Of a stretch of DNA of 64,000 nucleotides, positions 19,416 to 29,090 are shown piece by piece. The DNA lies in NCBI RefSeq assembly GCF_001458195.1, contig NZ_CYPU01000039.1, positions 806,093-870,092 of the forward strand, read 5' to 3'. The stretch is from Ruegeria atlantica (GTDB lineage Bacteria > Pseudomonadota > Alphaproteobacteria > Rhodobacterales > Rhodobacteraceae). The notes below the pieces were generated by a model, which ran no database searches, was not told the DNA's origin, and saw nothing but the letters and a program-made list of their open reading frames with translations. The translations under genes were made by a program, and so were the position numbers. Position 1 is the stretch's first letter, and each line of letters opens with the position of its first letter.

Positions 19416-20813
19416 TTCCGGTTCGTCGATTTGCGCCACCCTAGCCCCGGATTTGTTCGAAGTTACAACACCGAGCGATTTCAGCTTACGGTGCAGTGCG
19501 CTGCGCTCCATTCCAACAAAGCTGGCTGTTCGGCTGATATTGCCGCCAAAGCGGTTGATCTGGGTCAGCAGATATTCGCGCTCGAACGCCTCGCGCGCTT
19601 CGCGCAGCGGCAGGGTTGCCAGCGCACCGGACAATACCACGCGGCCCGAGTCGTCGGTTTTCTCATCTTCGGTCGGCAATTCGCGGGCTTCAATCGGGCC
19701 CGTTCCATCGCCCAGGATCAGGACACGCTCGATCAGGTTCTTCAGCTGACGCACATTGCCCGGCCAAGTCATGGTCTGCAACAATGCCACCGCCTCTTCC
19801 GAGATCTCGCGAATTGGCAAGCCTTGCGATTCGTTGCACACTTCGATGAAATGCTGCGCCAGAACCGGAATATCCTCGCGCCGGTCCTCCATCGAAGGCA
19901 CGGTGATCGGCACAACGTTCAGGCGGTGATACAGCTCTTCACGGAACCGGTCGGCTTCGATTTCGGCATCAAGATCGCGATTTGTCGAAGAGATGACCCT
20001 CAGATCCACTCGCACCTTGTCAGACCCGCCTACCCGCTGGAATTGCTGGTCGACCAGAACCCGCAGAATCTTGGATTGCGTCCCCAGGGGCATGTCGGCC
20101 ACTTCATCAAAGTAGATCACCCCGCCATGGGCCTCTTCCAGCAAGCCGGATTCGATCCCGCGTTCCGATGACTCGCGCCCGAATAGTACCTCTTCGACAC
20201 GCTCTGGTTCGACCCCGGCGCAGTTGACAGTGACGAATGGCGCATTGGCGCGGTTGGAATGGGCGTGGATGTAACGCGCGGCAATCTCTTTGCCCGACCC
20301 AGCTGGCCCGCTCAACATCACTCGGCCGTTCGACTTGGTGACCTTGTCCAACTGGCTCTGCATCGCCCGGAACGAGGCCGATTTGCCGATCATGTCCGAG
20401 TTGGTGACCTCACGCCGCTTGAGCGAAGCATTCTCGCGACGCAAGCGCGAGGTCTCCATGGCGCGGCGGATCACGACCATCAACTGATCAATGTTGAACG
20501 GCTTTTCGATAAAATCGTAAGCGCCCTGCTTGATGGCCGCCACAGCAATCTCGATATTACCGTGACCGGAAATGATCACCACCGGCACGTCGGGGTTGTC
20601 GCGTTTAACCGACTTCAGGATATCGATCCCGTCCATGCGGCTGTCTTTCAGCCAGATATCAAGGATCAACAGACCCGGTGGCTCGGAATTGATCGACGAC
20701 ATACACTCGTCCGAGTTTGCCGCCAGCCGGGTTGAATAGCCTTCGTCCTCCAGAATGTCGGACACCAGTTCGCGAATATCGCGTTCGTCATCTACGATCA
20801 GAATGTCGCTCAT
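19404..20813 (-). CDS. ntrX: Response regulator NtrX
   Basis: A 469-residue NtrC-family response regulator. Receiver domain residues 1-120 with phospho-acceptor Asp52 (LLILDIWL) and the conserved Lys in IEKPF. AAA+ domain about 140-380 with Walker A GPAGSGKE and Walker B VIYFDEVADM. C-terminal Fis-type helix-turn-helix (GGNISRTASFVGMERSALHRKL). The loop that normally carries GAFTGA and touches sigma-54 reads LFGRESSERGIESG, so this protein is unlikely to drive sigma-54 promoters; the same loss is known in Rhodobacter relatives. It overlaps ntrY by 4 bases. NtrYX acts in nitrogen and redox/envelope control in alphaproteobacteria. Confidence 0.95.
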   Translation of the reverse strand: MSDILIVDDERDIRELVSDILEDEGYSTRLAANSDECMSSINSEPPGLLILDIWLKDSRMDGIDILKSVKRDNPDVPVVIISGHGNIEIAVAAIKQGAYDFIEKPFNIDQLMVVIRRAMETSRLRRENASLKRREVTNSDMIGKSASFRAMQSQLDKVTKSNGRVMLSGPAGSGKEIAARYIHAHSNRANAPFVTVNCAGVEPERVEEVLFGRESSERGIESGLLEEAHGGVIYFDEVADMPLGTQSKILRVLVDQQFQRVGGSDKVRVDLRVISSTNRDLDAEIEADRFREELYHRLNVVPITVPSMEDRREDIPVLAQHFIEVCNESQGLPIREISEEAVALLQTMTWPGNVRQLKNLIERVLILGDGTGPIEARELPTEDEKTDDSGRVVLSGALATLPLREAREAFEREYLLTQINRFGGNISRTASFVGMERSALHRKLKSLGVVTSNKSGARVAQIDEPEPAE

Positions 20814-23098
20814 CTTTGGCCTGCTTTCAGTTTGTTAGTATGAATTGCCTGCTTTTGTGGCGCTGCAGTCTGGGAAATTTTGCCCCCCGGCAAACGGATC
20901 ACGGCCATCGCACCGAAATGGTCCTGTCCGTCGAAAACGGGCGCGTCTTCCAGGGTCAGCGCTCCGCCATGTTCTTCTATGATTTTCTTAACGATGGGCA
21001 GGCCCAGACCCGTGCCTTCGTCGCGCGTGGTGACATAGGGTTCAAACAACCGCGCCCGATCTTCGGGCAACCCAATGCCATTGTCCGCTATAGTAATGAC
21101 CGTCCCCGCATCATCGTTGGAAATGTCCACTTTGATTTGTGGCTTCAAATTTTCCGGCGGACCTTTTTTCTTAAGTGTTTCAATGGCCTCACCCGCGTTC
21201 TTTATTAAGTTCGTCAACGCCTGGTTCAACATCGTCGCGTCGACATCCGCCAGGATGGGCTTGTCCGGCAACGTCGCGTCGATCTGCACGTCCGGCTGTC
21301 CGGCTTGCTGCAACAACACGGCTTCGCGCACCAAGTTAACAACGTCTTCCTCGCGCCGAACCGGTTCAGGCATCCGCGCGAATTTCGAAAACTCGTCCAC
21401 GATCCGCCGCAGATCGTTGGTCTGCCGCACGATCACATCGGTCATGGATTCAAGGCTGTCACAATCCTCTTCGTTCAGTTTGCGCGAGAACTTGCGCTTG
21501 ATCCGTTCCGCACTGAGCTGGATAGGCGTCAGCGGGTTCTTGATCTCATGGGCAATACGGCGGGCCACATCGCCCCAGGCCGCCATGCGCTGTGCACTGA
21601 CCAGATCGGTCACGTCATCAAAGGCCACCACGTAGCCTTCCAAACCGCCATCTTCGCCGCGTCGGATCGCCATGCGCACGAGCAGATTTTCCAACCGCCC
21701 CTTACGCGTGACCTTAACCTCACCCTGCACGGCTTCTTGACCGCTGGCTTTCAGATTTTCGAACAAGGGAAGGAATTCAGGAACTGCGATGCCGATTGCC
21801 AGTTGTTCTTCACCGCGCGACCAGTCCAGAAGACGCTCGGCTGAGCGGTTTACGAATGTGACACATCCATCCGAATCGACGCCCACTACACCAGACGTCA
21901 CCGAGCTCAGTACAGAATCGAACAGGCGGCGGCGGCGTTCGATCTGACGCGTGTTTTCCAACAACGTTTCGCGCTGCCCTTTAAGTTGCCGCGTCATCTG
22001 ATTGAAATAACGACCTAACATGGCGATTTCGTCATCGCTGGCCTCTTCGATGACCTGAACGCTCAGATCCCCGGCGCCGACCCTTTGTGCGGCGGTTGTC
22101 AGACGGCCAACCGGGCGCGACAGGCGTTCGGCGAACCACATTCCCAAAGACATCGCAGCAAGGATCAGAATGACTGCAAAGCCCAGGTACAGGAGCCCGA
22201 ATTCAAAAAGAACCCGGCCCCTTTCACTTTCCAGCTGTTGGTAGAATTGTACCGTTTCCTTGGTGTCATCCAGCAATTTCAGCAGTTCGCCATCCACCTC
22301 GCGGCTAACATACAGATACCGGTCCAGATAAGCCTGCAACGGCACCAGCGCGCGGAACTCGTTGTTTTGCCAATCCGCAATGATCAGAAGGTCACTGTCG
22401 GTTGCCTCAACCATCTGCTCCGGTGTCGGCGGTTCATAGTTGAACAAGTAGGACCGGTCGCCGCGGGATTTAATTTCGCCACTGCCATCAATGACATATG
22501 CCTCGCGCAGGCCCCGCTGAATCTGCGATTGCCCCTGTGCCAGAACCTCGCGCAGTTCGGCGTCCGAAATGTAAAAGTCCAGCGTTCGTGCATTGTCGAG
22601 GAACCGGGAAAGAACGATTGCGTCCTGTGTCAGTCCGCTGCGGTGCTCAAGCTCATAGGCCTCGGCGGCGGACAGGGATGATCCGACAACCTGACGGACC
22701 CGATCCGAAAACCATCCCTCAAGCCCGATATTCACTGTTAGGCCGGCAAAGATCGCAACGGTCACTGTCGGTACCAGGGCCAGCAAGGTGAACGCCCCGA
22801 TCAGCCGCAGGTGCAGACGAGACCCGGCAGATTTTGCCCGGCGCGCAGCGATCAGACTGAACACCTGTCCCAACACCAACGCCGCGACGACCAGCACATA
22901 GACCAGATCGGCCAGCAGAATCAGCCGCAGCGTTGGCGCTGCCGAACCCAAATCAAACGGACCGATGACCAGATACGTGGCCAACGCCAGAAGCGGCCCC
23001 AAAAGGACCAGCCCCAGGGTGCTAAAATTGCGCAGTTTTCGGGATTTCCGCCACCGATCAATCGATAGGATCAGCCCGCTCTGTGCTCGGGTTGCCAC
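20810..23098 (-). CDS. ntrY: Sensor histidine kinase NtrY
   Basis: A 762-residue membrane sensor kinase. N-terminal hydrophobic segments near residues 27-46, 60-82 and 101-124 precede a periplasmic stretch, a further segment near 300-320, a HAMP linker (RLSRPVGRLTTAAQRVG), a PAS domain, and the kinase core with H-box RIAHEIKNPLTPIQLSAERI and ATP-binding boxes LIKNAGEA, DNGIGLPEDRARLFEPY and GTGLGLPIVKK. The H-box His autophosphorylates and passes phosphate to NtrX. The start is GTG 23098, with GAGGG about 10 bases upstream. The signal sensed is not known from the sequence. Confidence 0.95.
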   Translation of the reverse strand: MATRAQSGLILSIDRWRKSRKLRNFSTLGLVLLGPLLALATYLVIGPFDLGSAAPTLRLILLADLVYVLVVAALVLGQVFSLIAARRAKSAGSRLHLRLIGAFTLLALVPTVTVAIFAGLTVNIGLEGWFSDRVRQVVGSSLSAAEAYELEHRSGLTQDAIVLSRFLDNARTLDFYISDAELREVLAQGQSQIQRGLREAYVIDGSGEIKSRGDRSYLFNYEPPTPEQMVEATDSDLLIIADWQNNEFRALVPLQAYLDRYLYVSREVDGELLKLLDDTKETVQFYQQLESERGRVLFEFGLLYLGFAVILILAAMSLGMWFAERLSRPVGRLTTAAQRVGAGDLSVQVIEEASDDEIAMLGRYFNQMTRQLKGQRETLLENTRQIERRRRLFDSVLSSVTSGVVGVDSDGCVTFVNRSAERLLDWSRGEEQLAIGIAVPEFLPLFENLKASGQEAVQGEVKVTRKGRLENLLVRMAIRRGEDGGLEGYVVAFDDVTDLVSAQRMAAWGDVARRIAHEIKNPLTPIQLSAERIKRKFSRKLNEEDCDSLESMTDVIVRQTNDLRRIVDEFSKFARMPEPVRREEDVVNLVREAVLLQQAGQPDVQIDATLPDKPILADVDATMLNQALTNLIKNAGEAIETLKKKGPPENLKPQIKVDISNDDAGTVITIADNGIGLPEDRARLFEPYVTTRDEGTGLGLPIVKKIIEEHGGALTLEDAPVFDGQDHFGAMAVIRLPGGKISQTAAPQKQAIHTNKLKAGQR

Positions 23099-23158
23099 CG
23101 TCTGCCCTCATCCTGATGTGCCGCTTACGCGGCGTACCGCCATATCTCGTGGTCGTTG

Positions 23159-23193
23159 CCGGGCTTGTACCCGGATGCCACGCTTTGTGTGGC
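23159..23193. repeat. Double palindrome (REP-like) between ntrC and ntrY
   Basis: Two adjacent stem-loops in the 99-base ntrC-ntrY gap: CCGGG..CCCGG (23159-23174) and GCCAC..GTGGC (23177-23193), separated by only two bases. The GCCGGGCTTGTACCCGG core resembles the short palindromic repeats scattered between genes in many alphaproteobacteria. Within this window I saw no second full copy, so its repeat status needs the whole genome. Confidence 0.5.
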
Positions 23194-23197
23194 GATA

Positions 23198-24565
23198 TTA
23201 CATCAGTTTGCGTCGGCGTGTCACCTGAATATCGAGATCCGTGATTTTTTTGCGCAGCGTATTCCTGTTGATCCCCAGCAAATCCGCACATTTCGCCTGA
23301 TTTCCGCCGGTTGCGTCCAGTGCCTGCTCGATTAAGGGGCCCTCAACCTCGCGCAGGATGCGCTGATACAGGCCCGGAGGTGGCAACAAATTGCCGTGCA
23401 GATCGAAATAGCGACGCAAATGACGGGCCACAGAGGCTGAAAGTTTCTCCCTTTCGCCGTCACCAAGAATCGGTTCCGCTTCGGGCTGACTGCCCAAAAC
23501 CATCTCGACCTCGGCTTTCGATATTTCTTCGGCCCGGCTGGTCAGGCTTAAACGTCGGATCGCGTTTTCCAGCTGTCGCACATTACCGGGCCAGGAATAC
23601 CGCCGCACCAATTCTACCGCCTCGGGGCTGAGCCAGCGCTTTGTGCCATGCTCCCGTTCCTCACGGGCAAGAAAGTGATCAACCAGCAGGGTAATATCGT
23701 CCACCCGCTCGCGCAGCGCAGGCACATGGATCGTCGCGCCGCACAGTCGATAATACAGATCCTGACGCACACGCCCGCTTTCCATCGCTTCGGTCAGATC
23801 CGATTGGCTGGTCGCCATGAAACGCGGAAGATGATCGCCGGGCGTGTCCATCATCCGGACAATACGTGCCTGGACCTCATCTTCGATATCAGCGATCTCG
23901 TCGATCAACAGGGTGCCGCCACGCACCCTGGCCATAATGCGCGCAGGCCCTTCGAGGTCACGCAGATCACCGGCAGTTGCAGTGACGAAGGGCAATGTAC
24001 GCCGGTCCGAAAAATCATGAATAGCCCGCGCTATCAATGACTTGCCAGTGCCACTTTCACCGGAAATCATGACAGAAAGATCGGTATTCATCACACGTGC
24101 CACAAGGCGATACAGCGCCTGCATCCCCGGAGTGCGCCCAACCAGCGGTAGCTCCTCAGGACGGTCTTCAGCAGGTACGATCGCATCCGCATGCACACGC
24201 TGCTTTTGCTCCAAGGCCCGTGCGGTCCGCTTCATCAGGTCCGGCAGGTCAAAAGGCTTGGGAAGATAGTCATATGCGTCCGCCTCGGCCGCCTGAATGG
24301 CGGTCATGATCGTGTTCTGCGCTGAAATCACGATAACCGGCAGCCCCGGACGGTCCTGCGCGATTTTAGGCAACATCTCGAGCCCGTTGCCATCCGGCAT
24401 GACCACGTCCGAGATTACAACATCCCCTTTGCCCTCGCCGACCCAGCGCATCAGAGTGGTCAGCGAGGATGTCGCATGCACCTTGCACCCGGCCCGCGTT
24501 AGGGCCTGAGTCAGTACGGTTCGGATTGTGCGATCGTCATCTGCGACCAGTACTGTGCCATCCAT
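23198..24565 (-). CDS. ntrC: Nitrogen regulation response regulator NtrC
   Basis: A 455-residue regulator. Receiver domain with Asp53 ([11 protein letters not shown]) and Lys in LPKPF; AAA+ domain with Walker A GESGTGKS and Walker [12 protein letters not shown]-terminal Fis helix-turn-helix ([22 protein letters not shown]). The segment where GAFTGA should stand instead runs [14 protein letters not shown], so the sigma-54 contact is missing. In Rhodobacter capsulatus an NtrC of this kind activates the housekeeping RNA polymerase, and the same is inferred here. A clear AAGGAG precedes ATG 24565. It lies 38 bases after ntrB. Confidence 0.96.
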   Translation of the reverse strand: MDGTVLVADDDRTIRTVLTQALTRAGCKVHATSSLTTLMRWVGEGKGDVVISDVVMPDGNGLEMLPKIAQDRPGLPVIVISAQNTIMTAIQAAEADAYDYLPKPFDLPDLMKRTARALEQKQRVHADAIVPAEDRPEELPLVGRTPGMQALYRLVARVMNTDLSVMISGESGTGKSLIARAIHDFSDRRTLPFVTATAGDLRDLEGPARIMARVRGGTLLIDEIADIEDEVQARIVRMMDTPGDHLPRFMATSQSDLTEAMESGRVRQDLYYRLCGATIHVPALRERVDDITLLVDHFLAREEREHGTKRWLSPEAVELVRRYSWPGNVRQLENAIRRLSLTSRAEEISKAEVEMVLGSQPEAEPILGDGEREKLSASVARHLRRYFDLHGNLLPPPGLYQRILREVEGPLIEQALDATGGNQAKCADLLGINRNTLRKKITDLDIQVTRRRKLM

Positions 24566-24603
24566 CGGGTGCTCTCCTTACTATCTCTGCCCGGTTGTCC
24601 ATC

Positions 24604-25668
24604 TCAGGTTCCGTCGCGCGGCGCGCGTCTGACGGACAGGCGGAATACGGTGTGTCCCGGAACCGACTCGGCCAAAATCCAGCCGTCGTGGTCCGAGATG
24701 ATTTTACTGACCAGCGCCAGCCCAAGACCGGTGCCGTTTTCCCTGCCCGACACGAACGGATCGAAAATGTCGCTGCGGATCTTGTCCGGCAGCCCCGGGC
24801 CGTCGTCGATGATTTCGATCTGCAGGGGCAAAGAATGCCCCGAACCGTCGCTGCGGCGCAGGCGGAAGGAATGTTCGAAATACGTCCGCAGGCGGATTGT
24901 CCCGCCTTTGGGGGACGCCTCGGATGCATTTTTGAGCAGATTCAGCACCACCTGCAAAAGTTGATCCGGGTCACCGTAGGCCAGCGGCAACGAGGGGTCG
25001 TAATCTTCGATAATCGTCATATGCGCGCCAAAACCCAACAGCGCCGAGCGCCGCGCACGGTCCAGAACGTCATGGATATTGACTGGTTTGAAATCTGGCT
25101 GGGTCAGGTTCCCAAATTGCTCGACCTGCTCCAAAAGCTTCACTATTCGGCGGCTTTCAGCAACGATAAGGTCTGTAAGTTCAGTGTCTTGTTGGCTGAT
25201 ATTCATGCTTAGAAGCTGCGCGGCCCCGGTGATCCCCGCCAACGGGTTCTTGATTTCATGCGCCAGCATTTCGGCCATACCAATCGCCGATTGCGCAGCA
25301 GATTTTACCGTGTTGCCCCGCGTCATCCGCCCCGCCAGTTCGCGTGGGGACATGGTCATGATCATCGACCCCGGATGCCCAAGCAGCGGCGCAATTTGCA
25401 AAGCGCATTGCAGCGGCGCCCGATTACCAGACCCCACATCGACATCATTCACGAAAAGCGGTGTGCCCTGTTGGCGCGCGCGCAAAAACGCTTCTTCCAG
25501 TGGGGCATCCACTGCGATCTGGTCCCAGACCGGGTGACCGATGACTGCATTGCGGGAGGCGTTCAGGAACCCCTCTCCGGCAGAATTCACATCGGTGATC
25601 CGATCATCGGCATCAATGATGAAAGCCGGAACCGGCAGTGAAGCCCAGATGTTTTGGTCCGAGGTCAT
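24604..25668 (-). CDS. ntrB: Nitrogen regulation sensor kinase NtrB
   Basis: A 354-residue cytoplasmic histidine kinase/phosphatase. Residues 1-110 form a PAS domain (PAFIIDADDRITDVNSA). The H-box AEMLAHEIKNPLAG holds His137, followed by the N-box NLLKNASEASP, G1 DDGPGLP, and GTGLGLALVSKI. In the usual pathway a PII protein (GlnB/GlnK) switches its activity on NtrC; no PII gene is in this window. Its start overlaps the dusB stop by 4 bases. Confidence 0.96.
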   Translation of the reverse strand: MTSDQNIWASLPVPAFIIDADDRITDVNSAGEGFLNASRNAVIGHPVWDQIAVDAPLEEAFLRARQQGTPLFVNDVDVGSGNRAPLQCALQIAPLLGHPGSMIMTMSPRELAGRMTRGNTVKSAAQSAIGMAEMLAHEIKNPLAGITGAAQLLSMNISQQDTELTDLIVAESRRIVKLLEQVEQFGNLTQPDFKPVNIHDVLDRARRSALLGFGAHMTIIEDYDPSLPLAYGDPDQLLQVVLNLLKNASEASPKGGTIRLRTYFEHSFRLRRSDGSGHSLPLQIEIIDDGPGLPDKIRSDIFDPFVSGRENGTGLGLALVSKIISDHDGWILAESVPGHTVFRLSVRRAPRDGT

Positions 25669-26648
25669 GCTGCTTCCTCTGCGTCGCTGTGCAGGGCATC
25701 GCCCAACAGACGGAGCACCTCGGCGGTATCCCGCGAGGTCAAAACCGCACGGCGAAGGGTTGCCGGGGTCGCGGCCTCATCCATGTACCAGCCCAGATGT
25801 TTACGCGCCACGCGCAGACCCAGATCGGTGCCGTAAAAGTCCAGCATCGCCTCATAATGACTGCGCACCATGTCGATCAGGTCGCTATTGGCTGGGATGA
25901 CCGGCGCTTGTGCGCCATACAAATCGCGGCACATCTGGGCCAGCAGCCAAGGCTTACCCTGCGCCCCACGCCCAACCATGACGCCATCAGCGCCTGACTG
26001 GTCCAAAGCCGTGCGCGCTGCATCAGTATCTACGATATCCCCGTTCGCGATGACAGGAATCGACACCGACTCTTTCACCGCTCGGATCGCTTGCCAGTCC
26101 GCGCGTCCTTTGTAGAACTGGCATCGCGTACGCCCGTGGATCGTGATCAGTTGGATGCCTGCACCTTGCGCCCGGCGCGCCACGTCCGGCGCGTTCAGCA
26201 GGTTGTCGTCCCAGCCCAAACGAGTTTTCATAGTAACCGGAATGTCGACAGCGTCGACCACGGCCTCAATCAGCGTCAGCGCGTGATCCGGCGTCTTAAG
26301 CAGCGCCGAACCGGAATAGCCATTCGTGACCTTCTTTGCCGGGCACCCCATGTTGATATCGATCACCCGGGCGCCGCGATCGGCCACCTGACGCGCAGCC
26401 TCAGCCATCCAATGCGCCTCGCGCCCGGCCAGTTGAACAGCGGTGTTTTCAACGTCAGCGGACAGCTCAGCCCGTTCCCGCACACCCGGTTTGGCCTGCA
26501 CCATTTCCTGACTGGCGACCATTTCGCTGACGACCATGCCCGCGCCAAAGCGCATCACAAGATCGCGGAACGGTCGATCAGTGATCCCGGCCATCGGGGC
26601 CAGCATGACCGGCGGATTTAAGGTTTTGTCGGCGAGGTATAGGGTCAA
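25665..26648 (-). CDS. dusB: tRNA-dihydrouridine synthase (DusB/NifR3 type)
   Basis: A 327-residue FMN enzyme that reduces specific uridines in tRNA. Seen: VMLAPMAGITDRPFR at the start of the TIM barrel, the catalytic-cysteine segment INMGCPAKKV, MKTRLGWDD, IHGRTRCQFYKG and the phosphate-binding GVMVGRGAQGKPW. In Rhodobacter this gene is called nifR3 and leads the ntrBC operon, as here. The start is TTG 26648, supported by AAGGA eight bases upstream and by the position of the barrel's first strand; no ATG fits. Confidence 0.95.
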   Translation of the reverse strand: MTLYLADKTLNPPVMLAPMAGITDRPFRDLVMRFGAGMVVSEMVASQEMVQAKPGVRERAELSADVENTAVQLAGREAHWMAEAARQVADRGARVIDINMGCPAKKVTNGYSGSALLKTPDHALTLIEAVVDAVDIPVTMKTRLGWDDNLLNAPDVARRAQGAGIQLITIHGRTRCQFYKGRADWQAIRAVKESVSIPVIANGDIVDTDAARTALDQSGADGVMVGRGAQGKPWLLAQMCRDLYGAQAPVIPANSDLIDMVRSHYEAMLDFYGTDLGLRVARKHLGWYMDEAATPATLRRAVLTSRDTAEVLRLLGDALHSDAEEAA

Positions 26649-26832
26649 CGTGCTTAATCCTTGAGCAGTTGCAACTTAGATATCGAATTCGACGCATATG
26701 AACAACAAAACGGCAGGAAACAAGCTTGCAAAATCATCAATTGCCTATTTTTTAAGCAACTTGACGCGGGTGATTGCCTCTACATTCACCGCAGCTTAAA
26801 CACTGCGCTCAAATCATCGGAGAATTCGCCCA

Positions 26833-27963
26833 ATGACCACCGCCGCCATCATCGTCGCCGCAGGACGCGGATTGCGCGCCGGAGGCGGCATTCCCAAGCA
26901 ATGGCGACCATTGGCCGGACGCAGAGTTGCGGATTGGACCATCGACCGGTTTCGCCATCAGGTCGACCATATTGTTCTGGTGCTGTCCCAGGATGATCAG
27001 ACCGCCTGGGACGAGTTTTTAGGCTCTGATCTGCTGCTGGCAAAAGGTGGCAGCGATCGCGCCGGGTCGGTACGGAACGGGCTTGATGCATTGGATGGGC
27101 TGGGGATCGAACATGTCCTGATTCACGACGTCGCCCGCCCCTGCGTGAGCAGCCAGACTATTGCGGACGTCCTGACCGCCCTGACCACACATGAGGCTGC
27201 AGCACCCGGTCTGACCGTCACAGATGCGCTTTGGACCGGTGACGAAGCCGTTGTGACCGGAACGCAGGACCGGACGGGTTTGTTTGCGGCGCAGACCCCA
27301 CAGGGTTTTCGCTATGACGCGATTGTCGCGGCGCACGCGGCCCATTCTGGCGGCGCGGCGGACGATGTCGAGGTCGCCCGTGCCGCAGGTATGAACGTGG
27401 TGATCGTGCCAGGCGATGCCGATAACATCAAAATCACAAGACCCGAGGATTTTGCCCGGGCGGAACGCGTATTGGGGACAGACATGGATGTGAGACTGGG
27501 CAACGGCTATGACGTGCATCGCTTTGGCGACGGGGATCACGTAATCCTGTGCGGCGTCAAAATTCCCCATCACCGAGGGCTGCAGGGCCATTCGGATGCG
27601 GATGTCGGCATGCACGCGGTTACTGATGCAATCTATGGCGCGCTGGCGCAGGGCGATATCGGTCAACACTTCCCGCCATCGGACCCGCAATGGAAAGGCG
27701 CGGCAAGTGAGATCTTCCTGCGCCACGCGGTCGAGTTGTCGGTCCAGATGGGTTACAGCATCTCAAATGTCGATTGCACGCTGGTCTGCGAATACCCCAA
27801 GATCGGTCCGCACGCATCCACGATGCGTGAAGAAATGGCGCGAATCATGGGGCTGCGCGTCGATCAGATATCGGTCAAGGCGACCACGTCTGAACGCCTT
27901 GGTTTTACCGGGCGAAGCGAAGGCATCGCCTCGCTTGCAACTGCCTGTTTGGTGAAGTCATGA
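26833..27963 (+). CDS. ispDF: Bifunctional IspD/IspF (MEP cytidylyltransferase / MECDP synthase)
   Basis: A 376-residue fusion of two non-consecutive steps of the MEP isoprenoid pathway. Residues 1-217 are IspD: nucleotide-binding [32 protein letters not shown], and IHDVARP. Residues 219-376 are IspF: metal ligands in [25 protein letters not shown] and the C-terminal [14 protein letters not shown]. IspD makes CDP-methylerythritol and IspF cyclises its phosphorylated form; the intermediate kinase IspE is encoded elsewhere. The fusion is common in alphaproteobacteria. The pgpA start overlaps its stop (ATGA). Confidence 0.97.
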   Translation: MTTAAIIVAAGRGLRAGGGIPKQWRPLAGRRVADWTIDRFRHQVDHIVLVLSQDDQTAWDEFLGSDLLLAKGGSDRAGSVRNGLDALDGLGIEHVLIHDVARPCVSSQTIADVLTALTTHEAAAPGLTVTDALWTGDEAVVTGTQDRTGLFAAQTPQGFRYDAIVAAHAAHSGGAADDVEVARAAGMNVVIVPGDADNIKITRPEDFARAERVLGTDMDVRLGNGYDVHRFGDGDHVILCGVKIPHHRGLQGHSDADVGMHAVTDAIYGALAQGDIGQHFPPSDPQWKGAASEIFLRHAVELSVQMGYSISNVDCTLVCEYPKIGPHASTMREEMARIMGLRVDQISVKATTSERLGFTGRSEGIASLATACLVKS

Positions 27964-28457
27964 ACGCCGCGCGATTGATCGGGACGGTTTGCGGCGTCGG
28001 ATATCTGCGCCCGGCACCAGGAACATGGGGATCTCTGGCCGCCCTGCCCCTGGCCTGGGTTCTACATACGCTGGGCGGTTTTCCCTTGTTGGTCATCGCC
28101 ACTGTCGCCGTTTTTGTCGGTGGCCTGTGGGCAACCAAAGTGATGACGGCTGGGCAGGAAGATCACGACCCGTCCGAAATCGTCATCGACGAAGTTGCCG
28201 GACAGTTTATCGCGCTTTGGGCCATTTCCTACCCATCTTGGGCGCATGGAATTGATATCACAGCCCTTTGGCCCGGCTGGATCGCAGGTTTCCTCCTGTT
28301 TCGTCTGTTCGACATCACCAAACCCGGCCCTGTCGGTTGGGCTGATCGCAAAGGTGATGCGATGGGGGTGATGCTGGACGATGTGATCGCCGGCGTCTTT
28401 GCCGGGATCGGCGTGTTGATCCTGGCCGGCATTTCGCATGGAGTTCTGGGTCTATGA
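27960..28457 (+). CDS. pgpA: Phosphatidylglycerophosphatase A
   Basis: A 165-residue membrane enzyme that removes the phosphate from phosphatidylglycerol phosphate to give phosphatidylglycerol. Family motifs are clear: [17 protein letters not shown] near the N-terminus, [14 protein letters not shown] around residue 80, and [15 protein letters not shown] around 115-130. Several hydrophobic segments fit an inner-membrane location. Overlaps of 4 bases with both ispDF and the CinA-like gene indicate one operon. Confidence 0.93.
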   Translation: MNAARLIGTVCGVGYLRPAPGTWGSLAALPLAWVLHTLGGFPLLVIATVAVFVGGLWATKVMTAGQEDHDPSEIVIDEVAGQFIALWAISYPSWAHGIDITALWPGWIAGFLLFRLFDITKPGPVGWADRKGDAMGVMLDDVIAGVFAGIGVLILAGISHGVLGL

Positions 28458-28930
28458 CGGTCGCAGATCTGCTAGATCGCGCCAAGGCGAAAGGCGTGAT
28501 GATCGCCACAGCCGAAAGCTGCACTGGCGGTATGGTCGCCGCTGCACTGACAGATGTTCCAGGCAGCTCGGTCGTAGTGGATCGCGGTTTTGTCACTTAC
28601 ACCAATGACGCTAAGCAACAGATGCTGGGCGTAAACGCCGAGACTCTGACAACCCATGGCGCTGTGTCCGAAGAAGTCGCGCTGGAGATGGCAGAGGGTG
28701 CATTGAAGAACTCGCAAGCCCAACTGACCGTTTCGATCACCGGCATCGCAGGCCCCGGTGGATCTGAATTCAAGCCAGAAGGCCGTGTTTGCTTTGGGCT
28801 CGCTGCCGACGGGCAGAAGACAAAGACCGAAACGGTCGAATTCGGGGCGTTGGGGCGTGACAAGGTCCGGCTGACCGCCCGCGATCATGCCTTGGACCTG
28901 TTGTCGCGCGGCCTTTCGTCAATTGCTTAA
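28454..28930 (+). CDS. CinA C-terminal domain protein (nicotinamide-nucleotide amidohydrolase, PncC type)
   Basis: A 158-residue stand-alone CinA C-terminal domain. Visible signatures are IATAESCTGGMVAAALTDVPGSS near the start, VDRGFVTYTNDAKQQMLGV and ITGIAGPGGS. PncC enzymes deamidate NMN to nicotinate mononucleotide in pyridine-nucleotide recycling. The N-terminal molybdopterin-like domain of full CinA is absent, as usual for PncC. It is the last gene of the ispDF-pgpA operon. Confidence 0.92.
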   Translation: MTVADLLDRAKAKGVMIATAESCTGGMVAAALTDVPGSSVVVDRGFVTYTNDAKQQMLGVNAETLTTHGAVSEEVALEMAEGALKNSQAQLTVSITGIAGPGGSEFKPEGRVCFGLAADGQKTKTETVEFGALGRDKVRLTARDHALDLLSRGLSSIA

Positions 28931-29090
28931 TAATCTAGCACCCCATTCATTTTGGCGCTCATTTAATCACCGGTTCACAAAAGGCCCTTAAAACAGGCAT
29001 CAAAAACCACCTCTGCCTCTTTTTTCCCCGCCTTCTCTCCGCTTCAACGCCAGCTAAGCAAGCTGAAGATGCCACAGAGGAGACCGGCTG

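Noticed and set aside
26761..26786. TTGACG / TACATT pair before ispDF as a promoter
   Set aside because: The spacer is only 14 bases, too short for a sigma-70 promoter.
28938..28958. GCACC..GGCGC dyad upstream of amt as an NtrC site
   Set aside because: One mismatch and an 11-base spacer do not fit the known NtrC site; too weak to call.
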